64,000 nt of DNA, taken from positions 558,001 through 622,000 of the forward strand of contig JAJFPB010000007.1 of NCBI GenBank assembly GCA_020881915.1, given 5' to 3'. How positions within the stretch are numbered: the stretch's first letter is position 1; the number at the start of each line of letters is the position of its first letter. Below the pieces are notes generated by a model that worked only from the letters and a program-made list of their open reading frames with translations, was not told the origin of the DNA and ran no database searches. Source of the stretch: Paramyrothecium sp. XJ0827. Its lineage: Eukaryota > Ascomycota > Sordariomycetes > Hypocreales > Stachybotryaceae. Made by a program: the position numbers and the translations under genes. Positions 33,945 through 45,515 of the stretch are shown one piece after another.

Positions 33945-35036
33945 ATGGTACCCATCCCTTACGTCAAGCTCAATGATGGGAACAGCATCCCCTCAGTGTG
34001 TCTCCCTCTCTTTGAAGATTCAAGAACCTCCCTCCTCCTTAACAACAACATTCATCCTTCTTTCATAGATTGCTGACCGCAAGCCGCAGTTGTTTTACGG
34101 GTTCGGCACTGTGCATTTCATGGATCAAGCAAATGACGTTATGGAAAGCACTGTCATGGCCTTGCAAAATGGTTACTATCATCTCGATTGTGCCGAAGGT
34201 AAAATTTCGATCTTTCTTAACAATTGACACAGCTGCTGATTTCATTATAGCTTACATGAACGAAACCTCTGTAGGGGCTGGCATCAAGGCTGCCAAGATC
34301 CCTCGAGAGAAGCTCTTCATCACCACTAAAGTCACAGGCACCAAAGGCCAGGATGTTGAAGCTGCGCTCGATGTTTCGCTAAGCAAACTAGGCCTCAGCT
34401 ACGTGGACCTGTACCTCGTGCACGTGCCCTTCTCGGCTGGTTCTTCAGAAGGTTTACAAGCTATCTGGGCACAAATGGAAACACTCAAAAACTCCGGCAA
34501 GGCTAAATCGATCGGAGTCTCCAATTTTGAACAGGATGATCTGGAAATCATCTTGGAGAAGGCCACAATCATCCCAGCCATCAACCAGATAGAATTCCAC
34601 CCGTATCTGCAGCATGTAGGACTGCTTGACTTCCATCGTGAGCACAATATTGTTACTGCTGCGTACTCCAGTCTATCCGCCATCACTGCAGCACGACCTG
34701 GCCCCGTGGATCAGGTACATGCTGATCTGGCTGAGAAATACGGCGTGACGGAAAGCGAAGTTGCTTTGCGATGGGTGCTCGACCAAGGCATCGTTGCCGT
34801 TACTACGAGCAAGAATCCTCAACGGCTCCAGGGATACTTCAGCAAACTATTTGGCTTTGAGCTCACCCAGGAAGAAGTGAGCCAGATCTCCGATCTTGGA
34901 AGGCAGAAACACTATCAAGGCATTACAATCAGTGAGTTATATCAACACATCTTCTATATCATTTATTGGCACATCTCTAACAGTTCGACCTTTAGAGGTC
35001 ATGAGTGAAATGTTTGGCAACTACAAACTGTCCTAG
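33945..35036 (+). CDS. Aldo-keto reductase (AKR superfamily)
   Basis: A NADPH-dependent reductase of aldehydes or ketones. Four exons (33945-33995, 34069-34198, 34251-34931, 34984-35036) give about 304 aa. The catalytic tetrad is present: Asp in HLDCAEAY, Tyr in the same segment (AYMNE), Lys in FITTKVTG, and His in LYLVHVPF. The signature KSIGVSNFEQDDLE and the NQIEFHPYLQ strand follow. EVALRWVLDQG and VTTSKNPQRLQ, the latter for the NADPH phosphate, are near the C-terminus. The first splice junction is the least certain: the YGFGTV loop is preceded by an unusual DRKPQL insertion. It converges with the Trk gene with 243 bases between the stops. Confidence 0.9.
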
Positions 35037-35279
35037 AGGGATGAACAAGTGTGAAGTCAGTAGCAGTGTTATTCAAGAGAACTTCACTTGGTCATGAAAA
35101 GATGGGAAGTATAGTTGAATTAAGTCTTATCTCGCTTGATCAGAGCTTCCCCTTATGCTTGGCCCACTGTGACTGATGAGTGCCCTTCACTACGGTAGCG
35201 ACACCTCTGAATAAGCCACTGACCTTACCCAAACTTCGAGAGTGGTCCCCAGCTGGGCGTCCCTTTATTATCGGCTAGC

Positions 35280-37828
35280 TCAATCCCTAGAAATGCCAGT
35301 CCGAGAAATTACATCGTCGTCAGCCATCAAAGCCTTGGTCTGGCCTTCATGAAGGTGAGTTTCGAACTGATCGTTCCTCTCATTTGGTAACATGATGGCA
35401 CGGTCAAGAGCGTTGGGAAGGCCACGGTGTCGACCTCGGATCATCATGGCACATATGACGAGCTTGCTAAAGGTCGTGAATTGCCCACAAAGAGATGTTG
35501 CGACACTCGGATGGCCGAGAGATAAACCAACGTTGCCACTGGGCGGGCATAAGTAGGTGGAGGAAAGGGATTGGGGAATGACCTACTAAGCACTAACCAC
35601 TTCAAAGAAGACGGGGAAAACGGAAAATGCCTGTGGTCTGTGGTCAGTACCGCTCAACAAATCGCTGCAATAACATACTGGCTCATTCAGGTCCATGATC
35701 CGGTCGGACTCCGCAATACAGATACAAAACGTGCCGAGGAACATGTACCACAAGTCGAAGCTGAGCTGGTTCCGGATATGCGTCATGATGTAGGACGCCC
35801 CGTTGTTCTCGTCAAGGTTGTTATCGCGTGCGTAGACCCCGAGAGTCTTCTCTTCATATGTGTTGGAGGCTCGAATGGCAATGGCGATGGGGAAGATAGC
35901 AATGTACATCATGCACAAAAGGCTGAATTGCACACCCGGATTTACCAAGGACAGGTTCAGTGTGGCTGTTCCAGTGTGTCGGGCGGAGGCAGCCTGAAAC
36001 AAAGCAGAGAGGATGCGTGGGCCCATTGGGAGGTCAGTAACTGCTGGGTTTTGCAGATCCAGGACAATAATTAAAAGGACGTCAACGAAATTCATGATGA
36101 ATAGAATACCGAAGAGAATCCAGGTGGGTTTGCTGGGGAAGAGCAAGGTGTAACATCGTCTAGGGTGGTCGAGAAGGAATTGGAGCTGCTTTTTTATCGC
36201 TGACCTGGCCGGCACTACTTTATATATAGTCCAGATGATCAGGCGGAGAAGGACAGGATAGCAAGTGTTTCCGGCAAAAGCGAGGAATGTCATGACGAGA
36301 AGCGGCCAAGTGGCATCTCGGAAGGTGACCATGGAATCGGGAGTGAGGGTGAAGCCAAGGTTGTTTACCATGGTCTGAGCAGAGTAAAAGGCCCTGTCAA
36401 GTCTGTTGGTCATTTCCTCCTCGAAGATGCCGGTCAAAACTTACCACCATGTCTTATCCTGCCCATTCGCCGCCAGCCAGTCGATGTACTTTGCGGGAGC
36501 CCTGTGAATCCAAGGAACAAGGCAAATGGCACCGAAAAGATGCAACCCAAAGAAGTATCCTAGTGCAGGGCGAGAGATTGTCAGTTTGATTCGGCGCAAA
36601 CCCGAGTTGACAGCATGCCTACCAGTGACGATTTTGAGCAACAGCTTCAGACTCCGGTACTCGATTCCGCCCAGCAGCTCGCGATCGCGCTCAGTCAGGC
36701 TGAAGAAGTTCGAATTGCGCCCTACGGTTGCATGACGAGAGAGCTGTGGTAGATCTAGGGGTCTGGAGCGAGATGAGACGTCCGAGCCGCGAGGGCGACG
36801 TTCCGCTGAATGAGATTGTCCAAGGACAAGCGCCGAGCTGGCTGCTTTGTCAAAGGAACGGGCGGCGCGCATGGCAACACCATTAAGATTTCGCATCGAG
36901 AGCCTCGAAGATGACTTGACTGGCTGAATCGCATCCTCGTCTATGTTTGCGACCAGTCAGCGGACCGTGAAGGATTTTGGAGTTCGAAGCTTACCGTTTT
37001 CATGCACACTCACGCGTGACGAATCCGGACCCGTATCGACCTCGACGAATGGAACACCTGGAAACGAGTCAGCATGAAGTCTTATTGTAGAGTATCGATG
37101 GACGAACCATCGTTGCGGTCCCGTGGACCAGGGACGGGTAGTGCTTTGCCCGATGTGCCGGTCGGCGCATCGCGAATGTCTTGGTCGAAAGTAATGGTGG
37201 TAGCCCTCACAGCCTGCGGTTCCGCTTTCGAATTCACCGGTGCTGCGGGTATTCGGCGCTCGGTTTGGTCTTCATTGTCGAGTTGCTCCGCTTCAATATC
37301 GCCAGGACGCCGAAGCGCGATAGGTGCTGGATCTGGGATGTCAGCGCACATGGCCGGTCGGCAATGACTATGGCCAGCTCACCTGTGTTTCGCATGCGTT
37401 GCCGGAACCAATAGATGCGCGCAATTACGACAGCAATGTTGATGAAGCCGAGGTTAGTGATGATCGGGATGATGTAAATATAGAGCTGCTGGTATGTCTT
37501 CAAGTCCTTAACATCCACACTACGGAACAGGTCGTCAGCTCCGAAGATCTAGATAGTTCTTCTGAGCTCACGTGTTAAGGCCGGACTCGGTTGATGCGCT
37601 GGCCCCGAAGAAGAAGGCATCGACGGGTTTCAAGTTGCCCTTAGGGTAAAGAACGACCCAGGAGAGGAGGGCACAGAAAATGATCCAGCTGTCTAGCCAT
37701 CACAACGCGGTTAGCCCGGGTGATTCGTGGTACTGAGGAGCATGCGTCACCAGGCATCAAGTATACTCACAATGGAGAGAGATGAAAGAAATCCGTCGCT
37801 TAACAAAGCAAATGACAGACCTCAACAT
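35280..37828 (-). CDS. Trk-type potassium transporter
   Basis: A plasma-membrane K+ uptake protein of the fungal TrkH family. Ten exons give about 684 aa: 37828-37771, 37692-37572, 37519-37383, 37332-37108, 37057-36995, 36940-36623, 36559-36445, 36393-35679, 35630-35587, 35538-35280. The first pore loop contains SASTESGLNT, the second NNLGFTLTPDSM with the filter Gly, and the third follows RILSALFQAASARHTG. ERDRELLGGIEYRSLKLL and LDHPRRCYTLLFP are family hallmarks. The last exons encode EVVSAYGNVGLSLG (fourth pore loop) and SKLVICAMMIRGRHRGLP, so stopping at the stop codon near 35586 would lose an essential pore loop. The cytoplasmic loop between the first two units is short compared with yeast Trk proteins. 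Confidence 0.93.
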
Positions 37829-39416
37829 GTTGGGCTAGTTGTTCTCGAAGAATTTGTTCGCTGACGATTTCAGAAACACAGCAAAGCTCTCCACTGGCTT
37901 AACCGAAGCACAAGCCGCCGTGGTTTAGGGTTGAGGGAACGGTAAATTGTCCCATCTTGCTGGGTGAGGGTAGATATATACCGACGAGGAGAGGCCTCAC
38001 ACCGATGGGGTCAACGGCCCGCTGAGGTACAACATCCTGCAAGCCATAGAGCTTGCGGGTTTTTCATCTCTTTGAACGTTGGCTTCGTTTTTCCCCGTCC
38101 CTTTTCAAAACTGTTGTACATGCATGACGATTGAGCGCACCCAAGGCGGCCTCATACTAGCATTTGGGATTCCCTGATTCGCTGCCTCCGGCTATACGGA
38201 AGTGATTGAGGAGCCGTGACCCACTCCACCACCCACGTCTGATATCGTCCAGGGGCTCAAGGGTGGCAGCATTTGTCCCGAAATGGAAATCAAGATCGGG
38301 AGGCCGCCTGCCCGGGATCTTTCTGACTGGAATATGGACTTGGCCATTCTTGCCACAGTTAGTTGGAATTGGTTCGAAGACTGGGATGGCAGCGGACACC
38401 AGGAAACGCGTTGTAGGCAGCTTACGAAGAACAAGGCTTGCAATGCCAGATGCGCTCAAGGAAGACCCCATACCTAGGTACTCAGAAAGATTAAGTTCTG
38501 GTTGCAGTGAACCCTGTTCAGCACGTCCGACGCATTTTTGGGTAATGTTAAGAAGAATTCTCTTCCTCAAAGGAGGTCTATGGAAGCTGGTTTAATGATG
38601 GGCAACGGCCCATCCTAATGGTGAAGTGGCGATTTTACTCCCGTTCAGATAAATCTGGACAAATCGAATCGTGATGAGCCATAAATAATAGGGAGCCAAG
38701 GCAAGATAGAGTCGATATTAAAGCTATTTTCGACTTTCAATTCACCAACCTACACGAGTGAACCTTTTGCTGGGCGACTTGTTCTTATATGTCCTCGAGT
38801 GTTGTTAGCCGCCACAACTGTGTGGTTGTCCGACAGCATCTTTATCAGCCTCCCACGTACAAAGAGGGAGCATGAGGAGGAGGAGGAGCAATGCCGCGAC
38901 TGGCCTGGCTGAGATTTGAGGGGCTTGACCGCGGTGGCCTTCCGCTTGGATCTACGTCGTCAGTGAGGCAGACAGCACGGCTGTTCAGCTGCTGAACACG
39001 TCGATCCAGTATCTGAGCATTTCATAAATCTCAATTCATCAGCAATCTTCAGAGTGTGAGAGAACCTAGACCTCTCTTATCATTCTTGACAAATACTCTT
39101 CTCAGTGCAAAATCTCAAGATGCGCAGCAACTACAATTATGTGGCCCTTCCAGCAAAGTTTGTCTGACTTCTCAAATTTATCCCGCAATCTGGTCCACAT
39201 ATGCTCTGTTTCGAGTTCCTGGTCAGTGGAGGAAGTCGGCTCGGGCTATTTGCTTAAATAACAATCTCGTCTTGTTGGGGCGATTTGATAGGCTAGCAAT
39301 TTGAGACGATTCATGGCTGCCAATTCCAGTAAAGACGGAAAGCATATTGTCAACTGTGATCGCGCAACGCGGCATGACTCAACTCGTCGAGTGCCACATA
39401 TTGGACGTCAATGATA
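37829..39416. other. Intergenic region
   Basis: About 1.6 kb upstream of the Trk gene. A GAGGAGGAGG run lies near 38875-38888. Open frames around 38157-38595 on both strands have no recognised family. Sequence just before 39417 may be decayed 5' sequence of the adjacent HET pseudogene. Confidence 0.5.
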
Positions 39417-40328
39417 TGGGTTGATTACATTTGCATCGATCAGAAGGATAACGGTGAAAGGGCGTCCCAAATTCGGTATATGGTTGACATATACACCCAC
39501 GCGAGCTCTGTAGATATTTAGCTCGATAAAGGAGCGCGAGTTCCGGATCATTTGGTTGGTATATTGTGGTTGGACGAGGTTAGATGCTAAAAATACAAAC
39601 CAGAAGTGGTTATCTCTTGGGAGCACGACAGCTGGGCTATTGAGCCGTGATGGCGAAAGCTGACCATCGTCGATCGCTTGTGGATCTTCTTGGCCGACTC
39701 TTCAGCCTCAAGACATCTGAGCCGCGAGACAAGATCTTTACTCTGCTCGGCCTAGCAAATGGAGACTTGTCTGCAGCACATCGCAATCCACTACGAAGTC
39801 CCAGTCGCTGACCTCTATGGCAAACTCATGTAGCCAATACACAATTATTTCACAAATTTTGTTCTACTGAGCTTCGGCCCGCTTTGGAAGGCAGGCCTGA
39901 TATTCTCATCTGGGCATCTGATTTACCCAATCACTGTCATATGGTCAAGTCGCTTGGTGGGCTTCAATGCAAGTGGCTTTCCAGAAGAAGTAAGAATAAA
40001 CTCCGTCGTCTTCAATGTAAAGCTCACTGACACCCATTTTCCAATTGGCTATGGGATTCTTCCGAGGCGCGTTTGCTTTGACGCAGTTTCAGGCTGCCTA
40101 ACAAGTAACGAGATTCTATATGTATCCCAGTTGGCCAAGTTTGTTCGAGAAGCTGCTGCTGCAGTAGACTCACTCAGGCCTTACCCAACTGGAAATGCAG
40201 CAGAGATGTCCTTAGAAGCACACTTGTGGCTGACGATTAATTCGAGCAGGGTGCCGAAAGTGATGGATTTGAATCGTTTGCAGCAAAACCGATGTATTCT
40301 TTGCGTTTTGAAACACTCCAAGCGATGA
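39417..40328 (+). pseudogene. HET-domain gene relic
   Basis: Remains of a heterokaryon-incompatibility (HET) gene, whose intact relatives trigger cell death when genetically different hyphae fuse. The core HET motif is recognisable as WVDYICIDQKDNGERASQI, continuing to MVDIYTHASSVDI, where an in-frame TAG (39519-39521) interrupts. The second conserved block, FSLKTSEPRDKIFTLLGLA, appears in another frame from about 39671, and AIHYEVPVADLYGKLM in a third frame just after. A further 124-codon open stretch to 40328 looks like the downstream variable region. At least one stop and two frame changes show it is dead. It is distinct from the intact HET gene at 59-62 kb. Confidence 0.75.
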
Positions 40329-41284
40329 TCCGGCTCCCTGATTGATAATCTTCTACTGGTATCTGTCCTTCAGCGTTCAAACAAGGTCAAGATTGAAGGG
40401 CATCCTCTCTCTCTCTCTCTCTCTCTTTCTCCCTTCTCTCTTTCCCTCTCTCTCGCACATGGCTGTATAATGAGGGCCGAGATGGGGACGAGGTATGGCT
40501 TATTGTGGGCGCTAGAGTGCTATTTATCTTTGGAGATCCAACCGTTGCCGAAATGCTAGAATAACAGCCTTTTTCGCATTCCCACTTTGTATGTGAAGCA
40601 AGACGCTATGCATGCAGAGCAATGGAAAGACGATTACGACGCTGTTCGTGTTGGCCTGATCTGATGAATCTAGTTGTGGGAGAGCAGCCTGGTTTTCCTA
40701 TGGCTTTCATTCAACCTGTTCAACTAAAAATCAGCCTGTTTAGTGCTTTTTATTTCACTAAGCCTTCTCTTCGGGACAATTGATGTCGAGGCAGGCTGAC
40801 AACTGCCGCTGGCCTGATATGTCCTTACACTGCAGATCTATCTTATAGTGCGTAAAGGTCCGGCATCGGCAATACTCAACGGCCCGCGCGGGTAAGTACG
40901 TCATCCCGTGGGGAAAAAGCAAACTGCCGTGGAGAGCTGCATCAATTTTGTAACGCGAGGCCACTGCGCTGCTCCATAATGCCGTCGGCATTGGCGGCGG
41001 ACAAATTCGGGGGCATATTTTCCGTTCGTATACCGAAATGCATGACGGCCAAGATGCACAACAGGCCCTACCGCATGAGAAACCTAGCTTCAACGTTAAG
41101 CATTAATAATTCAGGTTAGCATGAAGCTCGGATCACGACCGCCGTCCTTGTCGGCTCGCCCGACCGCTCAAATGCTTTGTTGATAAATACCTTGGCGTTT
41201 ACCTCCTATATCATGCCTAAAAGACAATAGTAGACTATTCCTTCCTCATAATTCTTTGTAGCAACTCACTTCAATCACTCCGCG
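40329..41284. other. Intergenic region
   Basis: About 1 kb between the HET relic and the FAD monooxygenase. Holds a CT microsatellite (listed separately) and the monooxygenase promoter; a GATAAATA string near 41180-41187 could act as a TATA-like element. No gene recognised. Confidence 0.5.
40404..40454. repeat. CT microsatellite
   Basis: A (CT)n run with a few T and C interruptions, similar in kind to the one at 5206-5270. Simple-sequence repeat only. Confidence 0.95.
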
Positions 41285-43226
41285 ATGTCCCAGACCATCC
41301 ATACCGATTTCTTGATTGTTGGTGCTGGACCTGCAGGAGCAAGCTTGGCTTGCTTCCTCGGACAAAACGGTACTTTAAAAAACAGATGCTCTATGTTTCG
41401 AGAACTGACTCCATCAAGGCTTGCAGGGGCTAGTCATTTCCAAGGCAACCGGAACTGCCGATACTCCTCGAGCTCATGTTGTGAACCCTGCTACTGTTGG
41501 TATGTTGTATGTTCTTGAGATCAGCATCCAGAAGAACAATTGCTGATTGCACGAGAATGCTTCCGGGACATCGATATCGACGATGAGTGCCAGCGACTAT
41601 CCTTCTCAGGCAAGATGACATACTCCCATCGTTGGTGTCGGAGCCTAGTCGGCGAGGAATACGGAGATTTACAGACTTGGGGAGGAGATCCGGGTAATGC
41701 TGCAAGTGTGCACTGCGTTCATATGAGGTTCTTTTCTGACTATTAACCAGAGAGACATTGCCGTTGCTTCGCCCTGCGCCTACATGGACCTCCCCCAAAC
41801 CGCAATGGAACCAATCCTCGTCAAATTTGCCAGTCATCACCACTTTGATGTGCGCTTCAAGACGGAGCTTATTGACGTACGCACACGTGAGGATGGGGCC
41901 ATTGTCTGCACAATCAAGGACTTGCTCACGCTGTCCAACTACGAAGTCAACACAAAATATTTGTTCGGTGCGGATAGCGGGAGAAGTTTTGTGGCAGAGG
42001 CTTTTCCCTTCACCTATACCCGCGAGCCTTCACAGGCCGTCGCTTGCAACGTCTCGTTTAGTGCTGACCTGAGCCACTTGACGAGAGGACGTGAAGCTCA
42101 GATATACTGGATCTTGCGGCCAGATACACAGCCTCGCTTTGGGAGGATGTCCATCATTCGAACCGTCCGGCCCTGGGATCGGTGGATGACGACGTCAATT
42201 ACCCCCGGGGCTTCCAGTGATCTGTTCTCGGACATCTCAGCTGACACTCCAGAGTTGATTGATTTTATCAGAGAGCTCATCGGCGATAAAACTGTGGACA
42301 TTAAAATTGATCGAGTTGATACCTGGAAAGTCCGGGAGACTGTTGCAAATCAGTACTCTTGGGGTCGCAACGTTCACCTTCTGGGGGACGCTGCACACCG
42401 TCACCCTCCGTCACATGGTATGGGAAGCAACGTATCGGTACAAGATGCATACAACTTAGGTTGGAAAGTAGCCTTCGTTGCGAAAGGCTTGGCTGGTGCC
42501 GAACTTCTGGACTCCTATTCCCTAGAGCGACAACCAGTCGGCGCGAATCTTGTCAAAGAGTCCAATGACCTATTTAGAGCCCATGTCGGAGTAGTTCAGT
42601 CACTTGGCTTGTTTGCTGAAACACCCGAGGAAGGGTCGAAGCAAATCCACGAGTTGAAGGAGCACACCCCAGCAGGTACAGCTAGGCGCGAGCTTCTATA
42701 CACTGGGTTGGATGCCAGAGGGCGCGAAGGTCACAACATCGGTCTGGCCATGAACCAAAACTACGTCTCGAAGGCTATTTATCTAGCCGATGAGCCCAAA
42801 CCGCGTTCTCAGCCCGAGGGAGACCCTGTGACCCAGGTCCACATCAGCACCTTTCCGGGAAGTCGTCTACCACACGCCTGGCTTGGCGTAACCGCAGATA
42901 ACACTAAGAGAGTTTCTACACAGGATCTCGCCGGCAAAGGTTCGTTTAGCCTCTTTACCGGTCATGGAGGTCAGGCATGGCACGACGCAGCTAGGAAGAT
43001 TGCACAAGAAACCGGGATTCCCATTAACCACTATGCCATCGGATTCGGCCTAGAACATTACGACAAGTACAGGCACTGGCAGCGAGTTAGGGAGATCGAC
43101 GAAGACGGTTGTTTGCTTGTTAGACCAGACAGAGTCATTTCTTGGAGGGCGCAAAAGATGGTTTCTGGATGCGAGGACAAACTGCATGAGGTGCTCAACG
43201 CCATTCTCTCACGAGGCTCTTTGTAG
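41285..43226 (+). CDS. FAD-dependent aromatic monooxygenase (phenol hydroxylase-like)
   Basis: A flavoprotein hydroxylase of the PHBH/phenol 2-monooxygenase fold, which uses NAD(P)H and O2 to hydroxylate aromatic substrates. Four exons (41285-41369, 41419-41499, 41556-41693, 41755-43226) give about 591 aa. The FAD-binding GAGPAG is at residues 13-18, PRAHVVNPATV follows, and ASPCAYMDLPQ opens exon 4. The second FAD motif is LLGDAAHRHPPSHGMG, followed by VQDAYNLGWK. The C-terminal 170 residues form the thioredoxin-like domain common in this subgroup. Introns end in AAG, GAG and GAG rather than the usual CAG/TAG; each was chosen because it alone restores family continuity, so the first three junctions are less certain. 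It converges with an aldo-keto reductase gene. Confidence 0.9.
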
Positions 43227-43408
43227 AGTTTCTTGAAACTCTTGCTGGACATGAGTGTGGGTTGTAAGACAGAATTTGAGATGAACAACTTTGTGCTTGC
43301 CACATAACGTGAATCTTGGCAACATTTGGTCTTTGGTTTGCTGCCTTAGCACTACTGTAGCAGAGGTTTTTTTGGATGATTCAGCAACTGCTCAAGGCCT
43401 GAAGTTCA

Positions 43409-44639
43409 TCATTGGTGGCCTGATATCGCTTTTGGCTGATATAGTTCCTCGAGATACTTGTCCTCTTCCGCTGTAAGGCTTTTACCCTTCGCCCCAAGCG
43501 CTTCGTCGATTCGAGCCACGCTGGAAAAGCCGATGATAGGACTGGTCACGCGCTTGTTGATCCACGCCAGGGCGACGTGGCTCATCTTCCAATCCTTCTT
43601 CTCGGCAAGCTCCTGGACGCGCTTTATGGTGGCAATATCGAGCTCACTTGTGCCATGAGAGCCGGGCTGAGACTCCTTTTCTTGCTTGCTGCGATCTGTG
43701 CTACCGAACTCGCTGGGAGGTCTCGCCAGGTGCCCGCGGCAGAGGGGGGCCCATGGGATCAGGCCGACGCCGGTGTCGTTGCAGAAGCGGTTCATCTCGC
43801 GCTCCTCCTCGCGGTACAGCAGGTTATAGTGGTTCTGCATCGAGACAAACTTGGTCCCTAATTGTCCACTCTGATTAAACACACATTCATAGCAATACGC
43901 TTCAGGGCTTCCAGAACGAGAACATCATCTACTCACATCCATTCTTCTCGGCCACAAATTGCAAGCGGGCAAACTGAGTGGCCCACATGGACGAAGCACC
44001 AATGTAGCGAACCTTGCCAGACTCAACCAAATCATGAAGAGCCTTCATAGTCTCCTCGAGGGGTGTGTGGGGATCGAATCGATGGATTTGGAGTAGATCG
44101 ATGTAGTCGACGTCGAGACGCTTAAGCGAGGCATTGACCTGGTTGAAGATCGCGGTCCTGGAGAGATGGTACTGGTTGATGTAGTCTTTCGAAGCCCCGA
44201 CCGCATCACGGTAAACAAAGTGACGTACGTCAGGCTCCTCGCCCACGGCCCAGTAGCACTTGGTAGCGATGACGACCTTTTCGCGAGGGATGTTGTACTT
44301 CTTGAGCGCTTTGCCTACAATGACCTCGCTCGCACCCTGGCAGTAGACATTGGCCGTGTCCCAGGTGTTGAGGCCTTTGTCGTAGGCGGCTTTTAGCAGT
44401 GGAAGGGCCTATTTATGAAAGATGTCGTTAGAAGGATCTTCACCCATGGCGAACTCGAAGGATCTCAATTGGGACTGTACCTCCTCCTCGTCCACAACCC
44501 AGGACATGGCCTTCTTGTCTCCGAAGCTCATACATCCGAAGATGGGCACCGAAACGCGAAGGCCACTCTTGCCAAGCTGGCGGTACTCGACCTTTGTGGC
44601 CTCGAGCGAAGCCTTGAGGCTTTCGGGAAGGTTCGACAT
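43409..44639 (-). CDS. Aldo-keto reductase (aryl-alcohol dehydrogenase-like)
   Basis: A NADPH-dependent reductase of the (TIM)-barrel aldo-keto family, closest in look to aryl-alcohol dehydrogenase or VKbeta-like members. Three exons (44639-44481, 44408-43937, 43857-43409) give about 359 aa. The tetrad residues are visible: Asp and Tyr in [15 protein letters not shown], Lys in VIATKCYW, His in [40 protein letters not shown] and [16 protein letters not shown] complete the signature order. The ATG at 44639 is the first in frame. It converges with the FAD monooxygenase (182 bases between stops); the two could act on one aromatic substrate, though convergent genes are not necessarily co-regulated. 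Confidence 0.93.
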
Positions 44640-45515
44640 CGTGCTTAGCAATGCTTTGGGCTGGGATGATACACGAGGCGGAGCTGAGCTAGAATGAAAA
44701 AGCTTGTTTTTTACGCTTGGTTCCTGCGGGATCTCGAGAGCTTTTCTAGCTGCGTCTTCTCCGCTTTATGATTGTGCGAATGCCACTGTTCGCGGATTAG
44801 GAGCATTTATCTCCGGTCCAACAAGGATCATAGTGGAGTTGGCCATGCCTCCCCGCTCGCGTTCTGATCTCTGGATGGCGGGGAACCTGCATCTATCACG
44901 TCAGCCGACATCCGGGTGCTTGATAGGAAGATGGGCAAGCTGAACAATCGCACGAATGAGAGGTGGCGCCACCTCGAGCTGCTGAATAATTCTGTTCCGT
45001 CGTGAAAGCAAAGCGAAAAGTGCCTTGTCTGTGGAAGTAACCAAGTTCTTGCCCGTATCAACATCGCTGGATACGCAATGTTGGAGATAGGGATGCCTTG
45101 CCATAGGAAATATTTGCGAGTATTCTGCACTGCCAGAGAGAATGCTGGTTAGCTGCAATACATTCGGGCGACATTTGTCCGATTGAGGGTATTACATTAC
45201 AAGGGACGAAGAGGAGCAAAGCAACGGAAAGTACCCGTTACCCAAAGAGACGTTTCGGACGTCTTTTGCCATGCTGACTGCTTTTACACATTTGTGTAAG
45301 ATATTTGTGGCTGCATGTCTGAAAGGCCTATTCAAACCAACCTGACACCATGAGTGAGTGAGTTTGGCCGTAATTAATCTCTGAATCTCTAGCAATGCGT
45401 GTATAATATTAGTGCTTAAAGAAATTTGCTGTTGGATTTCAGATTCCAAACACATTCCAAGCACATCCGTTCTTGTTCTCAAGCTCCTCAGCTTTGCGGT
45501 TCCTGGGCTGCAACC
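44640..45515. other. Intergenic region with possible gene remnant
   Basis: Between two minus-strand genes. A minus-strand frame at 44901-45158 encodes a protein-like stretch (ALFALLSRRNRIIQQLEVAP, then LIRAIVQLAHL) but lacks an ATG and has no known family; it may be a decayed exon. Nothing else is supported. Confidence 0.45.
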
